From Fasciolopsis buskii (taxonomy: Eukaryota > Platyhelminthes > Trematoda > Plagiorchiida > Fasciolidae), in assembly GCA_008360955.1 (NCBI GenBank), contig LUCM01000239.1:124125-188124 (forward strand): a stretch of 64,000 nucleotides of DNA. Direction: 5' to 3'. The position numbers were made by a program, and so were the translations under genes. Positions 1 to 12,249 of the stretch are shown one piece after another. The notes beneath the pieces were generated by a model that made no database searches, had not been told where the DNA came from, and saw nothing but the letters and a program-made list of their open reading frames with translations. Each line of letters opens with the position of its first letter. The first letter of the stretch is position 1.

Positions 1-768
1 TTTACTCAATCAGTGTGCTTCAAAGACTAGAAGTAATAACTGTTAAAGTTTATTGAATGAATCTCACATTCCAGCTCCCAGAGTCACTTCGATCTGCGGC
101 TGACAACAACGTGTGTCTGCAACCGTTTGTTATGCGTTCAATTCTTCATCATTCATTATCAGTCGACGGGGTGCACGTAATATCCATCGAAATTCAGTTC
201 TCCGAGTAAAGAGAATCAGTCTTCGTCAAACCTAACGAGAACCAAATAAATGTTGGTTCATCACAGGATAAAACGCAGCTCAACAATGCGTACTCGGTAC
301 ATAGAGAAACGGAGAAGTAATAGTGACAAGTCTTCAGACGGTAAAATTCGACCTGTTCCACCCTTAAGCTTCTTCCTGCACTCAAAGCATTCCGGAGAAT
401 GAAATTATACGAGAGAGATCACTCTGGTTTGACTGGATTTACACAAAATGTGCCAAGTGAAACTTATCTCACACCATCCACGATAGAATTGTGTAAACTT
501 GTGTGGAAATCCTGTCGTAAATTTGAGCTCATCTCGGAGGTTTCAAGCTGAACAAAAAAAGTGAAACCCACGATATCCCACAAAGGTTTCTATCCGGTAG
601 TTATATAACTGCTAATACCACCTAAAACCGTTTGGCGAAAATGGATTCCTCCGGGACGAACCGAGTGCTTGAGGGAAAATATTTTCGGACAGTTCGATTG
701 AAAGCTGATATCGCTGATCTAGAGATAACGTGGTCGAGAGTAATTCTAATATCGTTTCACAAAAAGCA
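1..768. other. Intergenic DNA, nothing recognised
   Basis: A+T-rich sequence with stops in all frames. One 63-residue open frame on minus (194-385) shows no splice signals or recognisable motif. I see no gene, RNA or repeat here. Confidence 0.5.
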
Positions 769-1131
769 ATTATGAAATAAATCACTGTGTGATACCATCA
801 CTCAACCCACCATTAGGACGCCATGGAAGCACTGTACAGCTATCTCATCCTTGTTAAGAATCATCAGCAGTGCATATCCACCGCTCCCGAACTGGCACGC
901 AAACCCGAACGAGGACGAACGATTCTGAGTCAAACGCCTTAGCCATTACGCAACCGGGCAGACTCTAAACGGTTTGTCCAACTTCACCACATATTGTTGT
1001 ATCTCTCAGTCACTGATTTGTTTGCACGGCCAGGGAACGCTGGCGCACGACAATCGGCCCCTACTGGTAGATGACTTCTGTGCAGGCAGGTTAAGTACGA
1101 CCAAGTCTTTGAATATGACTTACAGAGCTTG
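769..1131 (-). repeat. Family-2 interspersed repeat, copy 1 (tRNA-like SINE)
   Basis: Read on minus, this copy matches copy 2 at 3896-4258 almost along its full length of about 360 bases. It contains a tRNA-like D-arm/A-box stretch (TAATGGCTAAGGCG, then TTTGACTCAGAATC) and ends in a conserved tail containing GTGTGATA.CATCACTCAAC. The tRNA resemblance suggests a SINE with an internal RNA polymerase III promoter. It shows no open frame of interest. Copies 1 and 2 lie in opposite orientation about 2.8 kb apart. Confidence 0.75.
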
Positions 1132-1170
1132 ATTACTTGGTACATGTTAGTAGTAGGTGTTTGAATCTTT

Positions 1171-1223
1171 TCATGAAATAATACACTATGTGATATCATC
1201 ACTCAACCCACAATTAAGAAAAC
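1171..1223 (-). repeat. Solo tail of the family-2 repeat
   Basis: This stretch repeats the terminal 50 or so bases of copy 1 (TGAAATAAT.CAC.ATGTGATATCATCACTCAACCCA) just 40 bases beyond the end of that copy and in the same orientation. It looks like a second, 5'-truncated insertion or the remains of a tandem dimer. Confidence 0.6.
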
Positions 1224-3895
1224 ATTTAGCTAAAAAACTTCTAGACCAAACTAGATTTGTTAATTCCAGTGAAATGTGGACTCATGACATCATTCTGGGG
1301 ACGTAAAAGCTCTGAATGTTGTCCACTTTTAAGCGGTAAATGCAGCTTCGACGAAGCTGGGATTTGCGCGCAATTTTTTTTAGCAACTGGTTCACCTCGA
1401 TGAACCAGTTGGTTTCGAAAAAAAGGCGGAACTTCGATTTTGATGTTCAAACCGGTTTTTGGTAAGTGATGTCAAAATACCACACAGCATAGTTCCCGTG
1501 ATAACATCTAAACAAATTCAGCTCGCTGATTAACATTTAACTCGCGCCAGAGTGATAAAAACGGACCCTATTCTGATCAAAAATCTACACGTTTTCATTC
1601 CTACTGAGATTATTCATTAATTATCGTGTTTGATAATGGTTTGGTTTGTTTTTACGGGCATTTCTCAGGGCGCCTAGCGGAGGTCTAGTGGGAAGTAATA
1701 GCCGATGCATAGTTTCAGTCTGGTTTTTGTTAATTACATATTTGATTTCAGTTTTCTCCTGAAAAGCTAAGCGTTCGTTCTACAAAGGGTTAATCGTTTG
1801 CCTTACGTAGGATCACCCACTGGAAAAGTCCGCAAATAGCAGCGTCCATTTGAAGTTGGTAAAATGGTATGAGATGGAAAGAAAAGAAATAATCAATATC
1901 TTCTAGCAGGCAGAAAGATAATTGCATCATGAACGCAATGCTAGACGGGAGCGCGGTACAATCACTTGATGTGTGGTGTACACTGCCGTTCTAAACAGAC
2001 TGTGGAGATTTGCATCCGTAATTCGTGGGATGTGTTTCATTCCCTTTTCGATCCATTTGGAGTTGATTTCTCAGATGAGTTCCAAGTCAGGGTTAAGATA
2101 AATTAGTAATTAATCAATGCGCCCAAAATAAAGACAACGCTTACAATAATATTTGAAGTAATGTAAAATAATGCAACCATAACATATTACGCCAAATCAT
2201 ATATCTATGTGTGCAAACAAGACGGGAAAAAAGTGTAATAATGAAGAAATTTGTGCACAGTTCTCTACATGTATGGTGACTCTTCTCAAGGACACTTCCA
2301 TATCGTTAGCTATCCAACGGATTGCACCGTTCGTCATTGGATTTGACATCACTCGGTTGTTTGATCCGAAGCAGACAGTTAACTTGGGGTAACTTACGCC
2401 GAACCACTGATCAGGCGGTCAAACCTACGAAGTACTAGGGCGAGTTGAAAAACTTGTAATTTGCGGAAAGCCTGTGGCTGATGGCCGAATTTATTCATTC
2501 TCCAGGTGGAATTAGACTTTATGGATTCGCGGCACACTTCGTCATCTCAAATATCGATCTTGTTTTCTCCTCATCAACGACCAATCATCCAGGTGGAAAT
2601 CGCCGGATATCTGCATTCGTTCGTTACGCTTTGGTGAAAATGCTTTTCACACTGCATGAGTTTTCCAAAAATTCCTCATTAGTGGCCGTTTGAGAAACAC
2701 GGGCATCTGACAATTTCTGTTGCGTTGGAACATTTACATTGAAAACATGAGTAACATGTAGGCCAAATTGGCTAGGGAATAAGTGATGTGGAAAATTTTG
2801 TTTAATTTATTGTTTGTCTATTCAACGTCCACATTTGGATCGCGTAACGAACCACCGAAATTCGCCGCCAACTACGATTCCTGTCCTAGTCTTTTGCTAA
2901 AGTGCTTTGGTCTTGAATAATCCCTAAAATGGACAGGCTTCTGGCAGAAAAAGTTCCCAATAAACTGCATCGTGTTGGACCGCACTGTAGGATATATCAC
3001 TGCACTGTATTAGATTCCATTGGTTTTGGAAGGTCAAACCGGCTTTATGCATCAATCAAAAAGAAGAAAATCTGACGTGCTAACTTAGATGCAGACCAAG
3101 TGGAAGGGAATTAGATAAAACATGCACTCCCATGTGGGCTAAAACAAGTCTTCGCATGATTTTGCCCTCGTTATTAGCCATTATTCTTGCCACGTAGTGA
3201 CAGTGAACAAACGACAAATATTATTACAGAAAGTACACAACCAACAGGGTTGAACCAGCGGATAAATGTCAGCACGTGAAGGTGCACCAACCTGCAAAAC
3301 ACGCGTGACATCTGCATCTGTATTCGAAGAATTGTGTTCGCGCATTCCAGTGTGTATACTTGGCTTACGCATGAATCATTTGAGACACAAGTAACTTGGT
3401 GCACGTTAGACAAACCTCAGTCCCTCAGGTGAATATTTCTTTTTGATAAACCTGAAAATATTAATACAGAACGATAGAATGCGATAAAAATCAAAAGAGA
3501 TGATAATAGTTTGCCTAACACCAGTCAGCTTTAGTGTGTCGATCTGAAAATACAAACAAAGGACTCGTTAAGCACAATGGAAATATTGGTTACTGTTGTG
3601 AATCGTACTTTGTGTCACCCCTAAATGTTTAACCGTTTTGACGCTGAGAATAATAGCAGCGTTGTTAACCGAATGAATGCCTTGTTTAAATGAAAATCAT
3701 GAGAGTTTATTCAGTCTGATAGAAGCAAAATGATAATCTACTTTCAGTTATTGCCTGCGATACTCGGAAACAGTAAACACTTCGATCTGGCGAAAGTAAA
3801 CTGAAAGTTTACCAAATAGTTGTGATGATCGTCCAATCGACAAATCACTAAAGTAGTTTGTGAATATGTTTGGATAAATACCCACGAAGTAGCCG
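1224..3895. other. Intergenic DNA, nothing recognised
   Basis: Short open frames only (up to 79 residues), none with protein-like composition combined with plausible splice sites. No repeat family that recurs elsewhere in the window was noticed. Confidence 0.4.
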
Positions 3896-4258
3896 AGCTC
3901 TGTGAGTCATATTCAAAGACTTGGTCGTACTTAACCTGCCTGCACAGAAGTCATCTACCAGTAGGGGCCGATTACCGTGAGCCAGCGTTCCCTGGCCGTG
4001 CAAATAAATCAATGACTGAGAGATACAACATTATGTGGTGAAGTTGGACAAACCGTTTAGAGTCTGCCCGGTTGCGTAATGGCTAAGGCGTTTGACTCAG
4101 AATCGTTCGTCCTCGTTCGGGTTTGCGTGCTAGTTCGGGAGCGGTGGATATGCACTGCTGATGATTCCTAACAAGGATGAGACAGCTGTACAGTGCTTCC
4201 ATGGCTTCCTAGTGCTGAGTAGAGCGGTGATAGCACATGGTGAATAATTTTCTGAAAA
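3896..4258 (+). repeat. Family-2 interspersed repeat, copy 2 (tRNA-like SINE)
   Basis: Inverted partner of copy 1 (769-1131). On + it carries the tRNA-like block GTTGCGTAATGGCTAAGGCG near 4072-4091, then a GGATATGCACTGCTGATGAT segment, then the family tail GCACATGGTGAATAATTT at the end. The two copies are close enough in sequence that annealing of a single transcript or strand across 769-4258 would be expected. No coding potential seen. Confidence 0.75.
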
Positions 4259-5659
4259 CGACAGGACCTTGAAGAATACTCGACTTAGGATTTAAAGGTT
4301 TTGATAAACGGCGACCATCTTTAGTTCACCAGCTCACATTTTGTAAAATTCAGCTATTGACTATGGGACTGACAAACTAGAGAAGCAAATTATCTAATGT
4401 TGTCGAGGAAGGGAAAAATCGGGAACCAGGTCAAATGCAGAGAAATAATGCAAACTGATATATCGAATCGATTCCACAGGGCCGTGACGTCCGATCACGG
4501 TTAACAACCGCGTACAGAAAGCAGCGAACTCGTTTTTACTTTTGATATTGTTGTTGTCGGTTAACATTTTTGTCACGAAAGGTACAACACAAACAATGTT
4601 ATAAATGCCCCTAGACTCACCAACACAGACGATGAAATCAATGAATGTGAACTTAGTCGTGTTGTCTCCTACATTGTACAATAAGCTAGATATGTCAACT
4701 CGATAGAATCAACCGGCATGTACTGTTAGTAAATAGCTAGTAGTGTGAATATTATTAGAGTAACGAAACAATATAGATCACATTTTTTTCAAAAGATTCG
4801 TAATGCTACTAATTGAACATAAAAAATGATTTACAGTTTTCAAGCGACCTAGATATATCTAGTTGTGTGCGCAAATGCATTTATACTTCAACTAGCCAGA
4901 AGTGATTCGGTTGAAGTTCAGCGCTTTCTGAAAATATTAGCCAGGTTTTGGCGCACAAAACATTCGGCCACATTTGACTTCGCTGATTCGCTTTCATTTG
5001 AAGGTAACCTGCACCATGATGACCAAGTATGAGGTCCTCACAGAACTACGAACAAACACCTCTTAAGGAACCTTTATTTTTTCTTATAAAACTGTTATAA
5101 ATCACCTTGTATTTCAGTCCTTTTTTGTACTTGGTTAGTTCAGATACTCCGTAAGAAAAGTATTAGTTGCACGAGCTTCACTATATCAGATAAACAAATT
5201 AGGATAATTCCCAATACCGCTTGTGACGCAGCTCGATGGCTGACCGCTTTTGATCTCCTAAATTCTTCCTGTCTTCAGCGCTGCTGATTTTATAATTTGC
5301 AAGAACATATACGAATTAATATTCACCAAATTAGGCCCTTTTTAATAAATAATGACATCATACCGTTCGTGCGATGCGTCACTATAAGAATTGACCTTCA
5401 GGTTTGGTTAACTGCTTGTGTTTACAACGGAATGCTCCACCGCAAGCACGCACACATAGATCCGTGAACTCAATCTGGTCTGACGGTTTTCTAAAAATGT
5501 ATCCCTAAGTCCAGCAGCAGTGATCCCACCAATCGTGATCATACGGTACAAGTGTGTGGGAAAAAATGCTCAGTTTATAGAACGGTCCACAAGACGGGCC
5601 TACTTGGTTTCTGATCAAACTGGGATGACGTATTCGGGAAAACTTGGGGGGAACACGAA
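4259..5659. other. Intergenic DNA, one weak minus-strand open frame
   Basis: A 95-residue open frame on minus (4394-4681) contains a good-looking splice donor (GTTGGTGAGTCT on minus), so it could hold an exon of the minus-strand gene, but I could not connect it by phase to the others with any confidence. The rest shows nothing. Confidence 0.25.
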
Positions 5660-7490
5660 CAACTAAGAACGGTCGTTCCCATTAAAATGAACCCGTAGAT
5701 GGTGACAAGCAGAACAAAACGTCGTGCAAAACTATCTGGGTACGTGTCTAGGCGACTTTGTAGAATTTTTCTGTGCGTAAGTCGGATCAGTTCCTTGTGT
5801 CGCTCCTTTGGACGGTTAAGCTACAGCGCGTTCAATGTAAAACAGCTGCATGACTGCGAGTGCTCCGCTGTCTACCCATGCACTGGTAGGTAGAGGGCAA
5901 AACTATAGAAGTGTAGCGATCAGCTACCAGTCACCAGTGGCGTGGATAAACTGAGGGTAGTCAGTCAATCTGGTCATTCTGGACTTACAACGATTCATTC
6001 CGATTTCGCAGATCCGTGTCCCCGAATGTAATTTACAGTGAAGCGGGTAAACCCCTGAGGCGTCAGCTGACCAGGAGTTTCGATAAATGACCACGAGGAG
6101 TAGTGGATAGGAAAGTGTGGAGGAATGGAAAAGGCTGCGGCTATCGACGACAGTCGCAACATTTAGCGACTGATTAAGAATACCACGGAAGTCGAGCGCA
6201 AGCCAAGTAGTTAAGGATTCCGACAGCACATCGATTCACCTTCAGAAGCGTCGACTGCCGCGTTGGAAAAATACTTTAGGGAGCAGTTTAATTGGCCCAC
6301 AGCCACAATTGGACATCTGCTTATGTCTGCAGGTGCATAACAGCCCTCCATCCGAAACGGAGCAGTTCAGGAAGATAGGTTTTCTTAAAAAGTATAAGAT
6401 CAGTTGGACTAGATTGGGTATCACCACTCTTCTTTAATGACAGTAGTTAAGTGTTATTATCGGAGTTGACAAAACTGGTATCAATTTGGTAACGGAAAGA
6501 GATCCCTAGGAGCTGACGTGAATCAGTGATTGCACCGATTTACAAGAAAAGTAGTAAACTCTAATCTGTAAACCTCGGGTGGATTAATTTAGTAAGCGTT
6601 GTATCCAGACTACTCGAGGGCAATATGATCTGCCAATTACCTAGCACTCGCGAAAGGTATATTTGTAAGAATCAAGCGGATTTTTTCCCCGATCGAGCTT
6701 GTATTGATCGAATCTTCACTTTGCGACAGATACTAGAACATCAGCACATGGTCCGCAGACACGATTTGTCTTTTTTGATTCGAAGGCGACATTTGATTCA
6801 GTCGATAGTTCACTTCTTTGGCGTTTCCTCATTGTAGTGTGTACGAGAGAAATTGACTTCATTCACCCAATCTCTAAAGGAGCTGGACAAGATTAGTTAC
6901 TTGAACAGTTGCATCTTACCTGCCGGTCGTATTGGTATCAGATGAAATGTATTCGAGCATACAGAAGGCGTCATTAGTCTTCGCTGATTTCAGGTATCTA
7001 TTCCGTCGGCGTGACATCCGGTTATCGATCACAGAGTGAGCATACACGGGAGCAGTGAGGTCGGTACTGTTCTAAGGCTCCGAAACATCATCGTTCAGAG
7101 CAGATGTGCGAAGACTTTAGGTGTTCAAACAATTGTCTTCGTAGTATTGGTAGAATCTAGCGATAGACTTTTGTGAGTAACTCAGAATTTAGGCGCGAGG
7201 TACTGGATCCTAGGGCCCAGTCTTTAGAACAGGCAATAAATCAGAGTAGGTTGAGGTGCTTGGGACATGTCTTGCGCATGCCCACTGAACGACCGCCTCG
7301 TTGTGCACCGGTCTTCGAGGCAGGTGGACAGTCGATAACGTGGGTAAAAAGTATGGAAGCCTTGACCGGTTGACTGGCTCATGCAGATGCAGTTAGACAA
7401 TCGGTTTGGGGCCCACGAGATAGTTGGAGACAACAGGTTATATGGCTCGGGGCTCCAATCGGTGGGGTTCTTACATATGAAGGCTTTTTG
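5660..7490 (+). mobile_element. Decayed non-LTR retrotransposon (LINE), reverse transcriptase region
   Basis: A LINE relic read on + through many frameshifts and stops. Recognisable blocks in order: FREQFNWPTATI around 6275 (the linker before the reverse transcriptase in fluke LINEs), then a block with NQADFFPDRACIDRIFTLRQ near 6675 corresponding to the NQAGFRPGRGCIDQIFTLRQ region of the polymerase fingers, then GSETSSFRADVRRL near 7075, then RLRCLGHVLRMPTERPPRC near 7250 and GQSITWVKSMEALTG near 7330. The last two are typical of the C-terminus of this LINE lineage. The catalytic domain is interrupted, with part of it deleted between about 6830 and 7050. Upstream, 5660-6140 may be the degraded preceding part. 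The element is certainly dead. Exact family (RTE/CR1-like) is not settled. Confidence 0.85.
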
Positions 7491-10400
7491 TTACTCCGAT
7501 TTTTCAAACACATGTTTAGCTGTCTGTCTTCCCCATAGCTTCTCCTTATTTGAGAAAATAGTTTTGTGAGGTAGCAATCATCACCAATCTCAGCACTTTG
7601 GCTAGGCATAACACAACGGGCTCTCGTTCCAGAGAAAATGAGTAACTGAACACCCTTTACTTGCAATACTCTGCAGTCCTGTTCGTCAAGATGACGATCG
7701 CGCTGTCTAACTCTAATCATTGTTTAGCCAAATCAACGCATTGTGAGAGCAGTTGTCAAAAATCTTGAAACAAGATGAGAAAATGTTGTTTTATCATCTA
7801 GAAGGAAACAGGGAAATGTCTTCTGGTTTTCGTAATTCATTCTTTTTTCTTACCAATACTTAGTGGTTTTCTGTCTCAAGGCATCCAGCACCTCATCCGA
7901 CCCTCGATATACTTGAGGTCGGTCCCATCGAATCACAAGCTGAGTTAAAGTAATTTGTACTCAAGAATGTGTCCGAGGCTCCAACAGACCACCCTTCCAG
8001 TTAGTGCCTCAAAACCAATAAAAAATATCTCACACCTGAAGATCATTGATAATTGCTTATTTGAAGAGGACATAATATGGAAATTGTTTGTCTCAAGACA
8101 TATTTTTACTAGCCTAACGAAAGTCGGAACTGTAAATGTCACGAGTCTTGATTCGTCCTTTGATATCCCGAGCGAATGCCAGTTTGTTTACGACCAAATT
8201 TTCCTATCTTCACTTAATCAAAGAGGATAGAAATTTTCGTATGTGTTCCACTTGTCCGTGGTAATGCGTCGAATCTGTCATTCGGGAGTCCTATAAGTGG
8301 CCAATTCCTCTTTCTCCTTCTCGTTTTAATTGAATATATTTACCCAACTAAGGCTCATAAGAGACGAGGAACCATTGATGATGACCAGAACGGGACCAAA
8401 TGTAAATCTGATGATGTTTAAGAATTTCCCAAAATTAATTAAATCTTTTTCTCTCGTCGGTAAGTAATCATTTTGTTGTGAATTCCCTTCTAACCTACTT
8501 AGGTGCAATGATATTCTCCCATAAGTTGGAAAAACTCTATCACAAATTCATATTTGGCCCGACAGTATTTGTATTCCGCATATGTGTAATCATCAAAGTC
8601 ACAACATTGTCGACGCGACTGCCGAGGAGCAGACGTCTTTGGTTTAACAAGGACAATCTTTGTCAAAACACTTTTCGGGTCGAACCATATCGTGTATCGT
8701 TACAAATAAGGCGTCCATCTCCTCATGGTTGCTGCTTAAGGTTTTTGCAGGTCCACCGTCATGTACTGAATTGATTCGTGTAACCCTGCCGAGTGCTTCT
8801 GACTGCTTGCTTTTTCTGTAATGCACATGACTCTCGGAATAGAAATGTCACTAGGTTGGATAGGTGCAGCAAACGAATATCAAGATTTGTTTGTGTCCCA
8901 TTGCTCCAGTGAAACTCCGATTTTGGAGCTTGTGACAAGCATTATTATTATTCCATTTTAGCCAATTTAGTTCATTCGTTTTATAAGAACCTTTTTCAGT
9001 CCAAGGAGGCACCCTCAAGCGAACGAAAGAGAATGGAACAGATAGAATTGATGACTAGATTCTGGTGTCATTTATTCTTGATCACGAACTCGCGTGAATG
9101 ACTTGGAATTAAAATTGGAGTCACGCACTACACTGGAACCATTGTCTACCACGAATGGGAAGACATTCGAGCGCGCGTCCGAATCAATTTACAATTATCA
9201 GGGGAATCCGTGTACTGCAGTACGACCACGATCACATAAACAGCCTATACATTGAGTTGCATGCACAAGGTTTATGCTAGAATCAATTTTTGGCGGTTGT
9301 GCTGCGAAATATCTGTTTTTGCTATCTGCTTTTGCTTTGACGTAAAGAATTTAATCAGTTGGTAAGGTCTTCGTCATTTTTAGTCGGTCATTGCCTGTTT
9401 TCCCAATCTCCCTAGTTTGCTTGCGTGTCTGGTCCCTTTTGTTTAATGAAGCAAACCTAGGTCTCGATTTTCAAACAACAAATGAAGTTTCACATCCATA
9501 CCAAAGTAGATACATCAAGTACTATCTCACCACTGGGTGAGAAATTACAGGGACTTCCGATACAAAGACATTTCTTGTTCTAAAGACGATTTGTCATATG
9601 GATCGGTGCATTTCTACACCTTTCCTAATAGCTGCCCAATGATATCCAAGTGGGATTTTCTGGTTACCAGCAGTGAATACCATATCCTTCGTTGCCAAGG
9701 GATCAAAGGTCTAGGAATGCGACATTCTTGGGCGTCTTTGAGTCTCACAAGCTGAGAGTATGAGTTTGCAAATCACACACGCAGAACAATTCGGATTATG
9801 GCTTTGTTTGCAATCAGACCAAGTAGGCGTTGTTTTACTGCAAAACAGTAAACATCGCAATTGACTGCTGATAAAAAAAGAAAATTTCCGATCGCTACGA
9901 TTTTATGCTCAAAGAAGGCAATATTTTTCGGGAAATATTTCTTTTAAAAAATATAAAATCCGTGGTTTTATACATACGTATGTCCGTAATCAATAAATGT
10001 CTTTTTGTAACTGGCGGCGCATGTTCCATTTCTAATGTTATCTGGCTGGTGTATCATATTTTATCCGTTTTCACATTTGTAAATCCCTTCTGTAAATGTT
10101 CCAGAAAATGGATCAAATTAAGCAGTCCGGCCGAGAAAGACCATTCGCTGTGTGAAGGCATCTCATATTGTCCTCCCTCTAAAAGTAGTTTCTATCACGT
10201 GCAATTTTTACAGTTGTGCTGTCCGCGTATCTCAGCAAGCCTGTGAATTCTAGCTGGTGGACGTTGGTTGGTGCATTGGAATCACATCATGAACCTTAGC
10301 TAGCAGGGTTCTAAAGTCTGGATCATGTAATCAGCGAAATTCGGTCGTACTGTTAAATTGGTTAGAATCGTAAGAATTATTGTTTCCAAAATAAACTGTT

Positions 10401-12063
10401 CTACCCGTATCTAATCATATTCGTTCAGTTATAAATTTCTGTATCCAAAGGGTTAATATTATGAAGTTCTAGCCTCGTGGCCGCAGATTCAGACCCTTCC
10501 ACTACCGTTCAACTTAGTCACACAAAGTCGCTCTAAAATGATTAATTATTCTATTGTTTCAATAACGATGAAAACAAACATATAACTAAATTGAAACGGA
10601 ACACCTTTCTTTCAATCTGTCGTATTCAGCTTTTGATTTAGTTGCGGTGCTTGTTTGATTGATCTGTTACGACCTCAATACAAATGAAAAATTCCTTATA
10701 TGATAGTTTAGAACTGTGTTGGCTCATTATCTCCAATATCAAATAAGCTAACTGCGCAAATACACGATATGAGATGCTGCGAAAAGAAATTGATTCCCGT
10801 TATCACTCTTTCCATGTGACGAGAGTCATATTTTATGATCATTAGATGCAACTTGAATCAGAGAAAACACCAGACGTTAAAATCCTACGGCATAAACTGA
10901 AGTGGGTTGTTGAATCCAATCTTGTCATCGGAATCACTTGTGAATTACCTTGAACGGAAATGTCACGTCTGATTTATGGAAAGCTGACAAACGCCAGAGA
11001 ACCTATCCCGACTCACTTAACCAAAACAGTGACAAATCAATCAATCAATCAAGTGGGGACAGAACACGTTTTGCGATGCCCAGTTTTGCCGTTACAAATC
11101 CTATTTCGAAGATCATATTTTGATTACGTTAAGCACAGAAAATTTAGTTCACCTGAGCGGTCCTTGTTGGGTAAAGTAACGACCCTACCTGGCAAGCCAT
11201 ATAGAGAATTGAGCTGGCATAGCGTTTCAACGAGACGATTTCGGGTAACACGTTACTTTAATAACCGTTTCTCTTACCCTAAAGGTGCCCTTTTCATTCT
11301 CTCAGTCGCTTCGATATGTTGCACGACAAGAATGCAATCGCATCTCTTCTGTCACATCCGTCTGCCTCTAATCGTGTGAATGTTCCGGTGTTGAAATTGG
11401 AAACAATGAAAGACTTATCGCTTAGCAGACCCGTATCTAGTTAGGGTTGTTCTCACACTCGCTCTACTGCTACCATTGTGGGAGACGTGTTTTTCAATCG
11501 TTATTCGACCAGAAACCTAGTCTTCTGGAACTCGGAACAATTCTAGTCAATCTTCCCACAGCTCTCCCATGCTCCAGGTTTTAGTCATAATTCCCCAAAG
11601 ACCTTTATTCACAGAATCATCTTACAGCTTTGTAGAATATTTTAACTGCCAACTGAGAACCGGGCCGAACATTTTTTCTTGTTTTTTTTTCAACTGTTTC
11701 CCATCCCCATCTAGTTTTCGATTTTTGAACAGAAACTACTCCTTGGGAGCAAATAACAAGTAGGCAATCATTTGTACTTTCTACTATTTTTTTTTGTTTT
11801 TGTTTAGTTTTATTTATTAACTTGCACCCACGTTGCACTGTTTCGCATCCCTCCCACTCCCCGGGAAAAATAAATAAAACGAACATCTGGCGAAAACAAA
11901 GCGAGAAAAACAATCGAAACCGAGTTGGACACAATTTTATCTAACACAAAAAAGGGACCGGACGAAATTGCATCGTCTAAACGAACAACATTCGTAGACG
12001 CAAACACTGAACAAAATGAGTTATTTTTCAGGTTTTACGTTATTTGATCTTGCTTTATCTTAC
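7491..12063. other. Mostly non-coding; tentative 3' intron space of gene A
   Basis: Apart from the tentative exon at 8344-8407, I see no supported gene. The 113-residue frame on + at 9905-10246 and the 139-residue frame on + at 10960-11379 have no recognisable domain and no convincing splice sites. A short TCAA-type tract lies at about 11036-11053. Confidence 0.35.
8344..8407 (-). CDS. Tentative exon on minus, unrecognised gene A
   Basis: On minus, an AG acceptor (ACATCATCAG) and a good donor (TTGG/GTAAATA) enclose 64 bases reading FTFGPVLVIINGSSSLMSLSW. Phase (one base in, zero out) agrees with the preceding candidate exon 12064-12249. The acceptor lacks a strong pyrimidine tract and the exon is short, so this may be chance. 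Confidence 0.22.
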
Positions 12064-12249
12064 CCGGTTTTGAACAACTGAAAGAAACGAAGTTGCAGAC
12101 ATCCATTAAACTGACTTAACGCTTTATCCCATTCAGTCGAGAGCCGGAACTGACGATTAATTGATTTAGTCCACGTTGCGAACAAACTGATTTGTTCAGA
12201 CTGGCATGTGTCATGATGATACTCAAAACACGTGATGATGTGAATGCGC
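12064..12249 (-). CDS. Candidate exon of gene A
   Basis: Ends in a strong donor on minus (AAAACCGG/GTAAGATAA). With an acceptor at TATTCTGTGGAG it starts with one base, matching the two bases left by exon 14772-14959, and reads RIHIITCFEYHHDT...EWDKALSQFNGCLQLRFF. The donor is convincing; the acceptor is a choice among several AGs, and the open frame itself continues to 12302. Confidence 0.38.

Noticed and set aside
10960..11379. 139-residue + open frame as a gene
   Set aside because: Composition is unremarkable, no domain, and it starts inside sequence with a simple TCAA-type tract; likely a chance frame.
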